The notes: generated by a model not told the origin, from the letters alone. A DNA stretch of 64,000 nucleotides from Sorangium cellulosum (GCA_020720045.1 DYPH01000012.1:1-64000); one strand, 5' to 3'. Shown: positions 15,861-24,993, counted from the first letter of the stretch. Program-made: numbers and translations.

Positions 15861-17006
15861 TTTCGGCGGCACTCTTTGGGCCTTGGCTCCTGGCAGTGGC
15901 CTACTTCGGGCCGGCGGCGAAGGCGATCGTCGGCTCGTTTCGGTTTGGCGCACTTGCTCGTTCGGCCGGAACCGGCGAAGGCGGTGCGTCCGAAGAGACG
16001 CTCCTCTTGCGCCCCTGCGCCGGTGCCGAGGGGGCGCTGGCGGAACGGCTCCGGCTGACGGACGGGGCGAACGAAGCGTGGGCGCTCGTGGCGAATCCCG
16101 AAGATGGGGCGCGACCGGCGATCGCGCGCGCGCCTCGATGAAAGAATCACGAATCCTTCGAAAGAGTTAGCGAACCCAAAAGTCGCCCAGCTCGCCGCCG
16201 CCGAGGCGCTCGGTTTTCCTGCATCATGCACATATATCGTCGTCGCCGACAGCGACGTCCGCCTCGCGCCAGGCACCCTCGCTGCACTGGTCGCGCCGCT
16301 ACGCGAGGATCCGAACACCGCCGTCGTCTGGGCGCCCCCCGTGGAAGTCGGCGTCCCGCGGATCGTCGGCGATCGCCTCTCCCAGGCGGTACTTGCCGGC
16401 AGTCTGCACGCATTTCCGTTGCTCGCCCCCCTTGATCCGTCGGGGCTCGTTGGCAAGCTGTTTGCGATCCGGCGCAGCGATCTTGAGGCGCTCGGGGGCT
16501 TCGCCGCGCTTGGAAATTTCTTGGGGGAGGACATGGAGCTCGCCCGCCGCCTTCGCGCCGCGGGGAAACGTGTGCAGGTTGCACCTTTCGCCGCGGAGGC
16601 CTTCCCCGAGGGGCGCTCGGTCGCTGCCGTGATCGCGAGGTACGCCCGCTGGATCGCGGTGATTCGCCTGCAGCGGCCCGCGTTGCTTGCAAGTTACCCG
16701 CTTTTGCTCGCCGGGTTCCCCCTGCTCGCCATCACCCTCATCGCCTTCGGAGCGTGGGGCCCGCTCGCCTTCGCCACGGCGACGCGACTGGCGATTTCCC
16801 TCGCGGCACGGCGCCATCGTCCACCCACCCAATTCTTTGTTTTTCTTGCCAATGCTGTCGTCGACGCCGTCATCGCCGACGTCGTTCTCCTCGTCGCCTG
16901 GGGGCGCGCGCTGACCGCCGCGCAGATCACCTGGCGGGGGAACACCCGCGCGTTCGCCGGCGGTCGGCTTACGGAGGCGGCAAAGCGCGCACAGATGGTC
17001 CTGTGA
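15857..17006 (+). pseudogene. Membrane glycosyltransferase, frameshifted at a CG run
   Basis: A GT2-like glycosyltransferase with an N-terminal hydrophobic segment (VISAALFGPWLLAVAYFG), TLLLRPCAG, then in another frame NPKVAQLAAAEALG, VVADSDVRL, GEDMELARRLRAAGK and C-terminal transmembrane helices. The frame changes at about 16123-16132. Adding one CG unit (two bases) restores a protein of about 383 residues. GTG 15857 overlaps the crtC stop (GTGA). The position in a carotenoid cluster suggests glycosylation of a hydroxylated carotenoid, but the acceptor is inferred. Confidence 0.75.
16123..16132 (+). repeat. CG dinucleotide run at the glycosyltransferase frameshift
   Basis: Five CG units in a row sit exactly where the glycosyltransferase reading frame changes. 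Gain of one unit would restore the frame, so strand slippage is the simplest explanation for the lesion. Confidence 0.8.
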
Positions 17007-17757
17007 GCCACGCGAGGAGTCTCTCGGCGAGCATCCCGATCCGCGAAGGTGCGGCGACGTGGAGCGGCCCCCAGGTGGCGGCATCACCAAAGAACGATCC
17101 ATCCCGGAGGGCTCCGTCGATGCGTGCAAGTTCCCCGGAAACGGCCGTCTCGAGGGCCGCCGTCGTCACGCGCCCTTTCGCGCCGTCGCGAGCGAGCGGT
17201 TCGCCAAAGGAGAGGCAGGCGACAGGCGCTTCGAAGCGGGAAAATTCGTAGCGAATTCCGACAGGTATAATCGTTGTCTTCTTGGCGAGCGAGGCGATCT
17301 CGGCGGCGCCGGGGCGAAACACGAGCGGCTCGGTGATCGGGCGTTCGGCCCCCTGCGCGTAGATCCAGACCATCGGCGAGGCGGCGGGCCCTTGTGAGGT
17401 GGGGCTCCTTCCAAGGAGCCGAATCGCGTAGCGGAGGGCACGGGCGCCGTCGGCGGGGTCGGTGAGGTCGACGCCGAACGCACCGACCTTGCCGAAGAAA
17501 GGCAACCGACGGAGGTTTGCGGCATCCATCATGGCGTGACCATCGACGCCAAGGATGTAGTTCGAGAGCCAGATCGCGAAGAGCGGGTCCCACCAGGCGG
17601 TGTGGTTGCTCACGAGAAGGAGCGGTGTTTCGCGCGCGATCGCCGCCGTCTCCGAAGCACGAAAGGCGCGAACTTCGCTGAATTGTTTCACAATTCTCCC
17701 CCGCGCATGATGGGCAAAGAAGGCTTCGAACCAGCGGTTTTTTGAGGCAGGTATCAA
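16969..17757 (-). CDS. PlsC-like acyltransferase, probably carotenoid-modifying
   Basis: This 262-residue protein of the lysophospholipid acyltransferase fold has the catalytic HX4D motif as NHTAWWDP (about 50-57) and a later GAERPITEP block. Similar enzymes acylate the sugar of carotenoid glycosides, which fits the neighbouring glycosyltransferase. It overlaps that gene's 3' end by 38 bases (convergent). The start is a TTG at 17757 with no Shine-Dalgarno, exactly opposite the crtZ ATG, so the 5' end may be damaged. An internal GTG (about 17691) is possible but would remove family-like residues. Confidence 0.75.
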   Translation of the reverse strand: MIPASKNRWFEAFFAHHARGRIVKQFSEVRAFRASETAAIARETPLLLVSNHTAWWDPLFAIWLSNYILGVDGHAMMDAANLRRLPFFGKVGAFGVDLTDPADGARALRYAIRLLGRSPTSQGPAASPMVWIYAQGAERPITEPLVFRPGAAEIASLAKKTTIIPVGIRYEFSRFEAPVACLSFGEPLARDGAKGRVTTAALETAVSGELARIDGALRDGSFFGDAATWGPLHVAAPSRIGMLAERLLAWLTGPSVRALPPP

Positions 17758-18140
17758 TGAAGATCGCGCTCTGGATCGGGACGACGTTGGTCGTGGCGGT
17801 GGCGATGGAGTTCTGGGCCCAGTTCCTTCACGGAGCCGTCTGGCACGGGATTCTGTGGAAAGTACACAGATCTCACCATCGGCCGCGAAAAACCTGGTGG
17901 GAAGCGAACGACGCGCTCTCGGCGTTGCATGCGCCGGTGGCGATCGCGTTCATTCTCTACGGATGCCGCGGACCGGAAGGGGTCGCGCGCGAATTGCTCT
18001 TTGGCGTCGGCCTCGGCATGACCCTCTTCGGCGTCGCCTACTTCGTCGTCCACGACGGCCTCGTCCACGGGCGCCTCCCGGTGCAGGGGCCGCGGAGGAC
18101 GCCGCCGACCGTCGGGCAGAGCAAGTCGGCCGTCGCGTAG
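17757..18140 (+). pseudogene. crtZ: Beta-carotene hydroxylase, 3'-truncated
   Basis: CrtZ is a membrane di-iron hydroxylase of carotenoid rings. The N-terminal part is well conserved: transmembrane start, histidine boxes HGAVWHG and HRSHH, then FVVHDGLVHGRL. After PV (base 18083) the sequence becomes unrelated (QGPRRTPPTV...) because it reads antisense through cruA. The last histidine box and about 40 residues are missing, so the product should be inactive. A GAGG lies 9 bases before ATG 17757. Confidence 0.8.
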
Positions 18141-18793
18141 GGGGAGCTCGCTCCACGGGCATCGACGAAGAGCTTCGCCTGGGCAAAAACGGCGTCTTTT
18201 CCCGGTTTTTTCTGGTCGGCCAGCGGGATCTCTCCGAGGCGCTTCGCGCGGACGCGGACGCCGTAGTCGCCCGCTCCGAGGCCGTCGACGGAGACGCCAT
18301 CGATGAAGCGAACGCCCCGCGCCTCGGCGACCGCGCGGACGTGGGCGGCGAGCGGTCCGGCGTCGATCGCCTGATCGAGGACACCGGCGACGACGTGATC
18401 GGCCTTACCGCCATGAAAGCGACAGAACCCATCCTTGTAAGATGCAACAATCATCCCGGCGAGCGTCGCTTCGTCGACGAGGCCGCGATCGACGAGCACC
18501 TGCAATTCGCTGCGGCTTGCGTTCCATTCGCGGTGGGCAGTCCCCGCGCGGGCGCGCTCGAAGACGAGGACGGAGACGCCCCGCCCGGCGAGCTCGGCGG
18601 CGATGAGAAGCGAGAGCCCGCCGCCGCCAAAGATGACGTCGGCATCAAGGCGATCGTCGACGGCGGGGACCGGGAGCGGCGCGTCCGGGAGGCGACGCTG
18701 CTGACGACGTTCAAGAAAATCGAGGCGTTCGACGAGTTCAGCCCCGGCGAGAGCCCGGAGCTTGTCGCGCATACGTGTATCTTCCACGCTCAT
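18038..18793 (-). pseudogene. cruA: Lycopene cyclase CruA-like, 3'-truncated
   Basis: A FAD-dependent CruA-type lycopene cyclase N-terminal half. The flavin motif is ADVIFGGGGLSLLIAAELAG, then HREWNAS, FCRFHGGKADHVVAGVLD, and SSPYATADLLCPTVGGVL. Homology stops at 18089. The next 16 residues are antisense crtZ, then a stop at 18038. CruA proteins are normally close to twice this length, so roughly the C-terminal half is lost. The start ATG overlaps the crtB stop by 4 bases (ATGA), so the two were coupled. Confidence 0.75.
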
Positions 18794-19878
18794 GAGGGGA
18801 GGCTCGCGGCGACGAGGAAGGCGGTCCCGGCGAGCGGCGGCGCCGTCTGCACCTCCAGCGGGAACCGGCTCGGAAAGAGGGAGCGGAACACGAGCGCCAA
18901 CTTGCGGAGCGTCGACGTCGAGGCCCGCGACGAGACCGAGTCGAGGCCCCGGTGGCGGACGATCGTGCCGATGGCGGCGTAAATGTGACGTGCGGCCCGA
19001 ATCGCCGGGCGGCAGGAGGCTGGGAGGCCGGGAATCCCTGCATCTGCCCGTACATAAAGGCGATCTGCCTCATCAAGCAGCCGCCCCACCACGCTCCCAA
19101 GCGCCGGCGAAAAGTGCGGGTTGGCGAGGAAGGCATCCCGATCGATACCTGCATCTTGCAGCCAATTACCGGGAAGATACACGCGCCCCATGCGGGCATC
19201 CTCGCCGACGTCGCGAGAGATGTTTGTAAGCTGCATCGCAACCCCGAGGTCGGCGGCGCGCGCGTAGAGGACCTGGCGCACCGGCCCTTCGGAGGGGCTT
19301 GCCGGCCCGAGCATCAGGATCGTCATCATGACGCCGACCGTCCCGGCGACGCGGGCTCCGTAGGCGTGGACCTCTTCGAGGGTCTCGTAGGTGCGCCCTT
19401 CCGCGTCCCACCGCATGCCATCGAGGAGCGCCTCTGGGAGGGCCTGCGGCAAGGAAAATTCCTCAACGAGCGACGCAAAGAGGCGATCGACGCCCCGGTC
19501 CTCGGGGCACCCGGCGTAGACGGCGCGGAGGCGGCGTTCGAGGGTTTCGCAGGCCTGCAATTTCGCGTCGCGGATCGCCAACTCCGTGGAGGGCTCGCCG
19601 GAGCGTTTGCTCGCGTGCAGGTCGACGTCGTCGACGGCATCATCCACGCCCCGGCAGAACGCATAGAGGGCGAGCGCCGGCTGGCGAACCCGCTGGGGGA
19701 GGAGCAGGGAGGCGGCGTGAAAACTCTTGCTCCCCTGCCGCAAGATCGCCTCGCAGCGGGCGAGATCGGCGGCCCCTCCCGGGTAGGAGGCAAACGTTCG
19801 CGAAGTCCCGCGAAGGGTGAGGGCAGAGCTGGGCGTCACAACGCTCCGATGTTCGACGAAGCCGGGCCGTTTCCGCAA
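18790..19878 (-). CDS. crtB: Phytoene synthase
   Basis: Condenses two GGPP into phytoene (a squalene synthase-like 15-cis route is possible). Both Asp-rich substrate-Mg motifs are present: GVDDAVDDVDLH (about 78-89) and TNISRDVGEDARMGRVYLP (about 217-235). The enzyme looks intact. The longest frame starts at TTG 19878 (362 residues); GTG 19839 gives 349 residues and is also plausible. It is the only apparently complete early-pathway gene of the cluster. Confidence 0.88.
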   Translation of the reverse strand: MRKRPGFVEHRSVVTPSSALTLRGTSRTFASYPGGAADLARCEAILRQGSKSFHAASLLLPQRVRQPALALYAFCRGVDDAVDDVDLHASKRSGEPSTELAIRDAKLQACETLERRLRAVYAGCPEDRGVDRLFASLVEEFSLPQALPEALLDGMRWDAEGRTYETLEEVHAYGARVAGTVGVMMTILMLGPASPSEGPVRQVLYARAADLGVAMQLTNISRDVGEDARMGRVYLPGNWLQDAGIDRDAFLANPHFSPALGSVVGRLLDEADRLYVRADAGIPGLPASCRPAIRAARHIYAAIGTIVRHRGLDSVSSRASTSTLRKLALVFRSLFPSRFPLEVQTAPPLAGTAFLVAASLPS

Positions 19879-19970
19879 CCTTGGCGAATCGTGCGCAGCC
19901 GCTGACCCTTTTTTGATCTGCCCCCCACCTCAAGCGCAACGGCGGCGCCGATGGAGCATCGGACCACGCG

Positions 19971-20516
19971 ATGGACCGACGTCATTTTCTTCTCACCGTA
20001 GCTTCCGTCCCCTTCGTGCTCGGTCTCGCCACCGACGCCCGGGCCCTCCCCGCCGTCGGCGGCGCACGGCCTGGGGGGACCGTTGTGGACGCCGACGGTA
20101 ACGCCTTTGATACGCGCGCAGTTAATGGGAAGCCGATGCTCCTTGTCTACGAAGACAAAGGGTCTGCGACGCAGAACAAAGAATTGAAGGACGATCTCGG
20201 AAAGCTCGCAAGTGGCGAGAAGTACCGCACAAAGGTTGCTCTCATCCCCATCGCGGACGTCGAAGGTTACGATTACTGGCCGGCGAGCGCCTTCGTAAAG
20301 TCGTCGATTCGCAGCGAATCAAAGAAGATTAACTCGAAGATCTACATCGATTGGGACGGCAGCTTTCGGAAGGCCTCCGGCTTCACCCAGGGCAAGTCGA
20401 CGATCGTGCTCGTCGGCGCCGATGGGAAGGTCCGCTCCGCCTACGAGGGGACGCTCCCAAAGGACGAACGAGACAAGCTCATCACCGCCTTGAAAAAGGA
20501 AGTCGGCGACAACTGA
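19971..20516 (+). CDS. Exported thioredoxin-fold protein, YtfJ-like
   Basis: This 181-residue protein has a signal sequence beginning MDRRHFLLTVASVPF and ending ARALPAVG. The mature part has a thioredoxin-like order: KPMLLVYEDKG after beta-1, then VALIPIADVEGYDYWPAS and a late STIVLVGADGKV. No CXXC pair is visible, so it is not a classical oxidoreductase. It resembles YtfJ-type periplasmic proteins; the function is unknown. Confidence 0.7.
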   Translation: MDRRHFLLTVASVPFVLGLATDARALPAVGGARPGGTVVDADGNAFDTRAVNGKPMLLVYEDKGSATQNKELKDDLGKLASGEKYRTKVALIPIADVEGYDYWPASAFVKSSIRSESKKINSKIYIDWDGSFRKASGFTQGKSTIVLVGADGKVRSAYEGTLPKDERDKLITALKKEVGDN

Positions 20517-20541
20517 GCCGCCGTCGTGGCAGAGCAGAGCG

Positions 20542-21237
20542 GTGGCCCTCCGCCGAATGCCTGCCCCCCGGGACGCCAACGAGCTCGCCCTCCGCGCGCG
20601 GGAGCTCGTCGGGCGGACGCTTGGCGAAATTGCGGCGGCGCTCGGGACGAGCCTCGACGACGACCCCCGGCGGACGAAAGGGAAGCAGGGGGAGCTCCTG
20701 GAGCGGGCCCTCGGCGCGACCCCGGATGACCTTGCGTGGAGTGTGCCGGGCGATGAGGGGCGACGTCACGATTTCCCAAGCCTTCGCGTAGAGTTAAAGA
20801 GCATTCCCCTCGACGCGCGCGGGCGCCCGAAGGAGTCGACCTACGTCTGCCGGCTCTCGCTGCGCGAAACGGAGACGCTCGTTTGGGAGACGAGTTGGGT
20901 CCGCGAAAAGCTTGCGAACGTCCTGTGGGTCGCCTTCGACGCGACCCCGGAAGACTGGTGGGATCGGCGTATTCTGCACGCATTTTTGTGGGCGCCGACC
21001 GCCGATCAGGAGGCGACGCTGCGCGCCGATTTTGACGAGGTCGTCGGCCTCTTTGCGCGGGGGCGCGCGGAAGCGGTCACCGCCCACCTCGGCACCGCCC
21101 TCCAGGTACGCCCGAAAGCACGCGATGGCAGCGTACGGACGACGTTTACCGGCCCGGAGGGGGAGACGCTCGCGACGATTCCACGAGGGTTTTACCTGCG
21201 TCCGAGCTTTACGGCGACGCTGCTCCCCGCCCAGTAA
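20542..21237 (+). CDS. mutH: MutH-family DNA mismatch-repair endonuclease
   Basis: MutH nicks the unmethylated strand at hemimethylated GATC sites in gammaproteobacterial mismatch repair. This 231-residue protein follows E. coli MutH along its length: GRTLGEIAAALG, KGKQGELLERALGA, the catalytic DFPSLRVELKSIPLD (D, E and K in place), STYVCRLSL, WETSWVREKLANVLWV, and a C-terminal RPKARDG...LPRGFYL-like block (IPRGFYLRPSFTATLL). GTG 20542 or ATG 20557 may be the start. No dam, mutS or mutL is nearby. A Sau3AI-type restriction role is an alternative, but the length and context are those of MutH. Confidence 0.88.
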   Translation: MALRRMPAPRDANELALRARELVGRTLGEIAAALGTSLDDDPRRTKGKQGELLERALGATPDDLAWSVPGDEGRRHDFPSLRVELKSIPLDARGRPKESTYVCRLSLRETETLVWETSWVREKLANVLWVAFDATPEDWWDRRILHAFLWAPTADQEATLRADFDEVVGLFARGRAEAVTAHLGTALQVRPKARDGSVRTTFTGPEGETLATIPRGFYLRPSFTATLLPAQ

Positions 21238-21267
21238 CCGGCAGCGCCGACGTTCGTAGCGTTCGGC

Positions 21268-23070
21268 GTGAAAGCCAATCGCTCTGGATTCCTGGTTGGC
21301 GCAGCCTTCGTTGGCGCGGCCTTCGTTGGCGCGGCCTCGATTGGGGCAACCGCCTGCAGACCCCACACGGCCGCACGCACGGCACTGGTTGTGGCGGAGG
21401 CTCCGCTCCCCCCGCCGGAAGCGGCCGCCCCCAAAGGGCCGCTCGCCTGGGAGAGCTTTGACAGCGAAATCTTTGTCCGATCGGCGGCGGCGAAGAAGTT
21501 CGTCCTCCTCGATAACTCGGCGGAGTGGTGCCACTGGTGCCACGTGATGGAGGCGGTGACCTACCACGACCCCGCCATCCGAAGCCGCCTCGACGCCCGG
21601 TTTTTGACGGCGAAGGTCGACGTCGACGAGCGCCCCGACCTCGAAGAGCGCTACCGAAACTTCGGGTGGCCGGCGACGGTGATCTTCTCACCGGAGGGGA
21701 AAGAACTCGGCGTTTTCCAAGGGTATTTGACGCCCGACGAGCTCGCCGCCGTCCTCGACGAAGCGACCGGCGCCCGAGCCCCAGAAAGCCCCAGCGAGAG
21801 CCCCCTCGGGCGGACGACGGGGAACGCCCCTGCCCTCCTGGCGACCGGCCCCTTGACCGCCACTCGGTTCGCAGAAGATCGCACACGGATCGATCGCGTT
21901 TTGGAGAACTTATGGGATTCAAAGGCCTACGGCTGGGGGGACTTTCAGAAGGCCCCCGTTGGCTGGGCCGATCTCTGGCTCCTGGAAAAAGCGCGACGGG
22001 GCGTGCCGGGCGCCCGCGAGCGCGTCGCGCAGGTCCTCGACGCCGAGGGGCAGATTCATGACCCGGTCTTTGGGGGAATCTATCAATATTCCGTTGGCAA
22101 AACCTGGAAGGAGCCCCATTTTGAAAAGCTGGGGGCGCTGCAGGCGCTGTCGCTCTGGGCCGACGCAGAAGCGGCGGTGGTACTCCGCGAGGCAGATGCC
22201 GTGAACGCGGCGACTCCAGCGGCCCTTCGCGCCCAGGCGCGGGCCGATCGAACCTTCCGTTACATCCAGCGTTTCCTCCGCGCTCCCGAGGGCGGCTTCT
22301 ACACGAGCCAGGATGCCGACGTCGGCGCGCATCTCGGCAACGGCGACGCCAAGCGGGGCTTCCTCGATGGCCACGCCTACTACGCACTCCCCGAAGCAGA
22401 GCGGCTTAGCTACGGCGTGCCACGGATCGACCGCGGCGAATACGGCAAGGAAAACGGACTCTTCGTACTGGCGTATCTCGCCTACGCGCGGACCGGTCAC
22501 CCCGAAGCGGCCGCTGAAGCTACGCGAGCGATGGACCGATTTTTGGCGACCCATCGGCCGAAAGAGGGGTTATTTCGATGGTTTTCGCATGCGCCCGTCG
22601 CCGGCGAGTCGTCCACCGAAGCGGCGAACCCACGGGTCGGCCAGCTCGCCGACCAGGTCTACATCGGCCTCGCACTGACGGCGCTTGCAGATCCATCCGT
22701 GCTCGCCGCCTCCTCACCGCTCCTCGAAAAGCGCCAACGAGATCGGTACGCGGAAGAGGCGCGTGCAGTCGTGCGTGCGCTGGAGGCCTCCTTCGCGGCG
22801 CCCGACGGCGGCTTCTACGGAACGACGGAAGACGCAGGCGCCCGAGGCATCTTCGCCCAGCGGCGAAAGCCCATCGACGAGAACGCGTTGGCCGCTCTGT
22901 TTTTATTGAAGTATATTCAACAGTCCGGCGAAAAGGACGACGCCACGCTCCAACGCGCGCTCGCCGCCGCCGCCGCGGTGACCGCCCCTGCCGCCGTCGA
23001 CGCACGCGGGCGGATGGTCGCCCCGATCCTCTTCGCCGCCGATGCCGCGGCAAAGAACGCCCGTCAATAG
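21268..23070 (+). CDS. DUF255 thioredoxin/glycosidase-like lipoprotein
   Basis: This 600-residue protein begins with an export signal containing VGAAFVGAAF repeats and a possible lipobox ending ATAC (Cys 30). The thioredoxin-like domain (about 55-160) has the DUF255 motif EWCHWCHVME. The C-terminal part is an (alpha/alpha)-barrel like that of YyaL/Spata20 proteins, with FGGIYQYSV, GGFYTSQDAD and DENALAALFLLKY. The normal family is cytoplasmic or mitochondrial, so an exported version is notable. Molecular function is not established. Confidence 0.85.
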   Translation: MKANRSGFLVGAAFVGAAFVGAASIGATACRPHTAARTALVVAEAPLPPPEAAAPKGPLAWESFDSEIFVRSAAAKKFVLLDNSAEWCHWCHVMEAVTYHDPAIRSRLDARFLTAKVDVDERPDLEERYRNFGWPATVIFSPEGKELGVFQGYLTPDELAAVLDEATGARAPESPSESPLGRTTGNAPALLATGPLTATRFAEDRTRIDRVLENLWDSKAYGWGDFQKAPVGWADLWLLEKARRGVPGARERVAQVLDAEGQIHDPVFGGIYQYSVGKTWKEPHFEKLGALQALSLWADAEAAVVLREADAVNAATPAALRAQARADRTFRYIQRFLRAPEGGFYTSQDADVGAHLGNGDAKRGFLDGHAYYALPEAERLSYGVPRIDRGEYGKENGLFVLAYLAYARTGHPEAAAEATRAMDRFLATHRPKEGLFRWFSHAPVAGESSTEAANPRVGQLADQVYIGLALTALADPSVLAASSPLLEKRQRDRYAEEARAVVRALEASFAAPDGGFYGTTEDAGARGIFAQRRKPIDENALAALFLLKYIQQSGEKDDATLQRALAAAAAVTAPAAVDARGRMVAPILFAADAAAKNARQ

Positions 23071-23191
23071 CCGCGCGCCCTCGAAACGCGGAGCGCATCC
23101 CCCCTGGCCTGGGCCAGCCGTTTCGGCCGTGGGACAGGGGGGCGACTGCCAACAAAGGCGAAAACTCCTCAGGATTTTGTCGTGGCACGGG

Positions 23192-24037
23192 ATGTGGTGC
23201 TTCCGCCCCATGTTTGCCCCGATCTGGCTTCCGCTTCGGCACTGGTGGCCCCTCCTGTTCGCGCTCGTGCTCGTGCTCGTTGGCCTTCCCACGCACGCCT
23301 TCGCCCAACAGGCCTCAACGGAGTTTTCTGTCGTCGGACGGCACGCAATCTTGAGCGGTCAATCCGACAATTCGCTCGTCGTCATGCTCACACTCCCCTT
23401 GGGGACGACACGCGTTCCGGGCAGCACCACGCGGCCTCTTCCGGCCGCAAAGAAGGGGGAAATTGCCGCAGAGCCGCCCCCCGAAGTGCCGCCGATCGCG
23501 CCCCAGCCCCCGGCGCCACGTTCCCGTGCCGCTCCGCAGGACCCCATACTTATTCAGCGTTTGCTGGACGGGGCGCTACGAACCTCGGGCCTCGCGCAGG
23601 CCCTCGAGCGGCTTTCTAGTCTCGCCGCCCGGCAACGAAACGCGGCGCTCCTCCCGACGGTGATGCTCCGCGCCGGGCGCAACACCGACTTGCGAGCAAC
23701 GTCGACGACCGATGACCTCGGAACAACCAATGAAGACGCAACGAGTGCCGCTCGCGTCTACTACGAAGCGCGATTGACCTTTCGCCTCGACCGGATCGCC
23801 GCCGGAGATGACGAAGCGACGCTGGAACGACTCCGCCAGGACCTGATCGCGCAGCGCACGAAGCTCTTTCGCGAGGTGATCGGCGAACTCAACCGGCGGA
23901 ACCGGGCGCTTCGCATCCTTCAAGCGACCGACGACACGACGGTTCGCGAGGAAGCGCTCGACGATGCAACGGCGGCGAACGCGACGCTCTTCGCCCTTAC
24001 CGGCATCACGCTGCCGCTTCCCGAAAACGGGCGCTAA
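23192..24037 (+). CDS. Secreted protein of unknown function
   Basis: About 281 residues. The signal region is hydrophobic (WWPLLFALVLVLVGLP, then AFAQQ). A Pro/Ala-rich linker follows, then a helical region with long charged helices around LERLRQDLIAQRTKLFREV. The latter could be a coiled coil, as in outer-membrane-efflux-like or periplasmic adaptor proteins. ATG 23192 or ATG 23210 may be the start. It ends 4 bases inside the stop of the convergent gene. No family recognised. Confidence 0.6.
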   Translation: MWCFRPMFAPIWLPLRHWWPLLFALVLVLVGLPTHAFAQQASTEFSVVGRHAILSGQSDNSLVVMLTLPLGTTRVPGSTTRPLPAAKKGEIAAEPPPEVPPIAPQPPAPRSRAAPQDPILIQRLLDGALRTSGLAQALERLSSLAARQRNAALLPTVMLRAGRNTDLRATSTTDDLGTTNEDATSAARVYYEARLTFRLDRIAAGDDEATLERLRQDLIAQRTKLFREVIGELNRRNRALRILQATDDTTVREEALDDATAANATLFALTGITLPLPENGR

Positions 24038-24993
24038 AAGCCGTCCTCGACGTCGCCCGATTTTCGCGGAACTTCCGTGCGGACGCGATCGGCGCGATAG
24101 GCCCGTTCGATCGCATCGAGGCGGCGAAGCGCATCCGAACGGAGTGCAGCCAGCTCGCGACGGAGGTGTTCGATGTTCACTTCATTCTTGAGGTTTACGC
24201 GAAAGTCGGTCTCCGCCTGCGCGCGATCTTTGATCGTTTGACGGTTCTGACTCATCACGATCAGCGGCCCCTGAAGGGCAACAAGGATCGCGAGGAGCAA
24301 ATTGAAAAAGGTGTACGGGTAGCGGTCAAAAGGCTTGTGCAACACCTCGTTGACAAGCGACCACGCCCCGGTGAGCACGAGCAGGAACAGAATGAAGGCC
24401 CAACTACCATTGAGTTCGGCAACTTTATCGGCAAGGCGCTGCCCAAATGTCAGATTTTCTTCAAGTTCCTTGAGCGCATTGGTGGCTGCACGCTGGGAAA
24501 GCAGCGAATTCGTCTCCCGAAGACGCTCGGCCATCTCGGACAAGATCGTGAGCGCCGCTTTGGGGCTTCGTGCGAGATGGGCAGCGAACTCGTCGCGAGT
24601 CAGTTCGAGAAGAACCGCATCGGTAATCGCTTCGACACTCGCGCTTCGTGGCTTATCGTCGAAGAGGGATAGCTCGCCGAAGTACTCGCCGGACGTCACG
24701 TCCTTCAGGACAACGCGCGGGGCACTCGCCACGCTTCCGGACTCCGCGGTGTGACTCTCTCTCTCGGCGTTTGCCACGCTCGCTGGGGCGACGTCTTCGG
24801 ACTTTCCAGGCAGAAAGATCTGAACGGCGCCCGTCAGAACAATATACATAGATGCGCCCGGATCCCCCATTCGGAAGACCGTTTCCCCCGGCGCGAATGG
24901 GCGCTCGATGAGGCGCGCCGCGAGCGCTTCTCGGTCCTCCGAGGCGAGCGTGTCGAAGAGCGGAAGCTCCGCGAGCAAATCGGCGTGGCGCAT
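24034..24993 (-). CDS. Cyclic-nucleotide-binding domain plus DUF1003 membrane protein
   Basis: Residues 10-150 form a cNMP-binding (CRP-like) domain with PGETVFRMGDPGASMYIVLTG and GEYFGELSLFDDKPRSASV, interrupted by an inserted loop. Next is a linker helix, then a DUF1003-like membrane region with WAFILFLLVLTGAW and NLLLAILVALQGPLIVMSQNRQ, and a C-terminal charged helix. Probably an inner-membrane sensor of unknown ligand and output. ATG 24993 is preferred over TTG 25032, which adds unlike residues. Confidence 0.8.
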   Translation of the reverse strand: MRHADLLAELPLFDTLASEDREALAARLIERPFAPGETVFRMGDPGASMYIVLTGAVQIFLPGKSEDVAPASVANAERESHTAESGSVASAPRVVLKDVTSGEYFGELSLFDDKPRSASVEAITDAVLLELTRDEFAAHLARSPKAALTILSEMAERLRETNSLLSQRAATNALKELEENLTFGQRLADKVAELNGSWAFILFLLVLTGAWSLVNEVLHKPFDRYPYTFFNLLLAILVALQGPLIVMSQNRQTIKDRAQAETDFRVNLKNEVNIEHLRRELAALRSDALRRLDAIERAYRADRVRTEVPRKSGDVEDGF

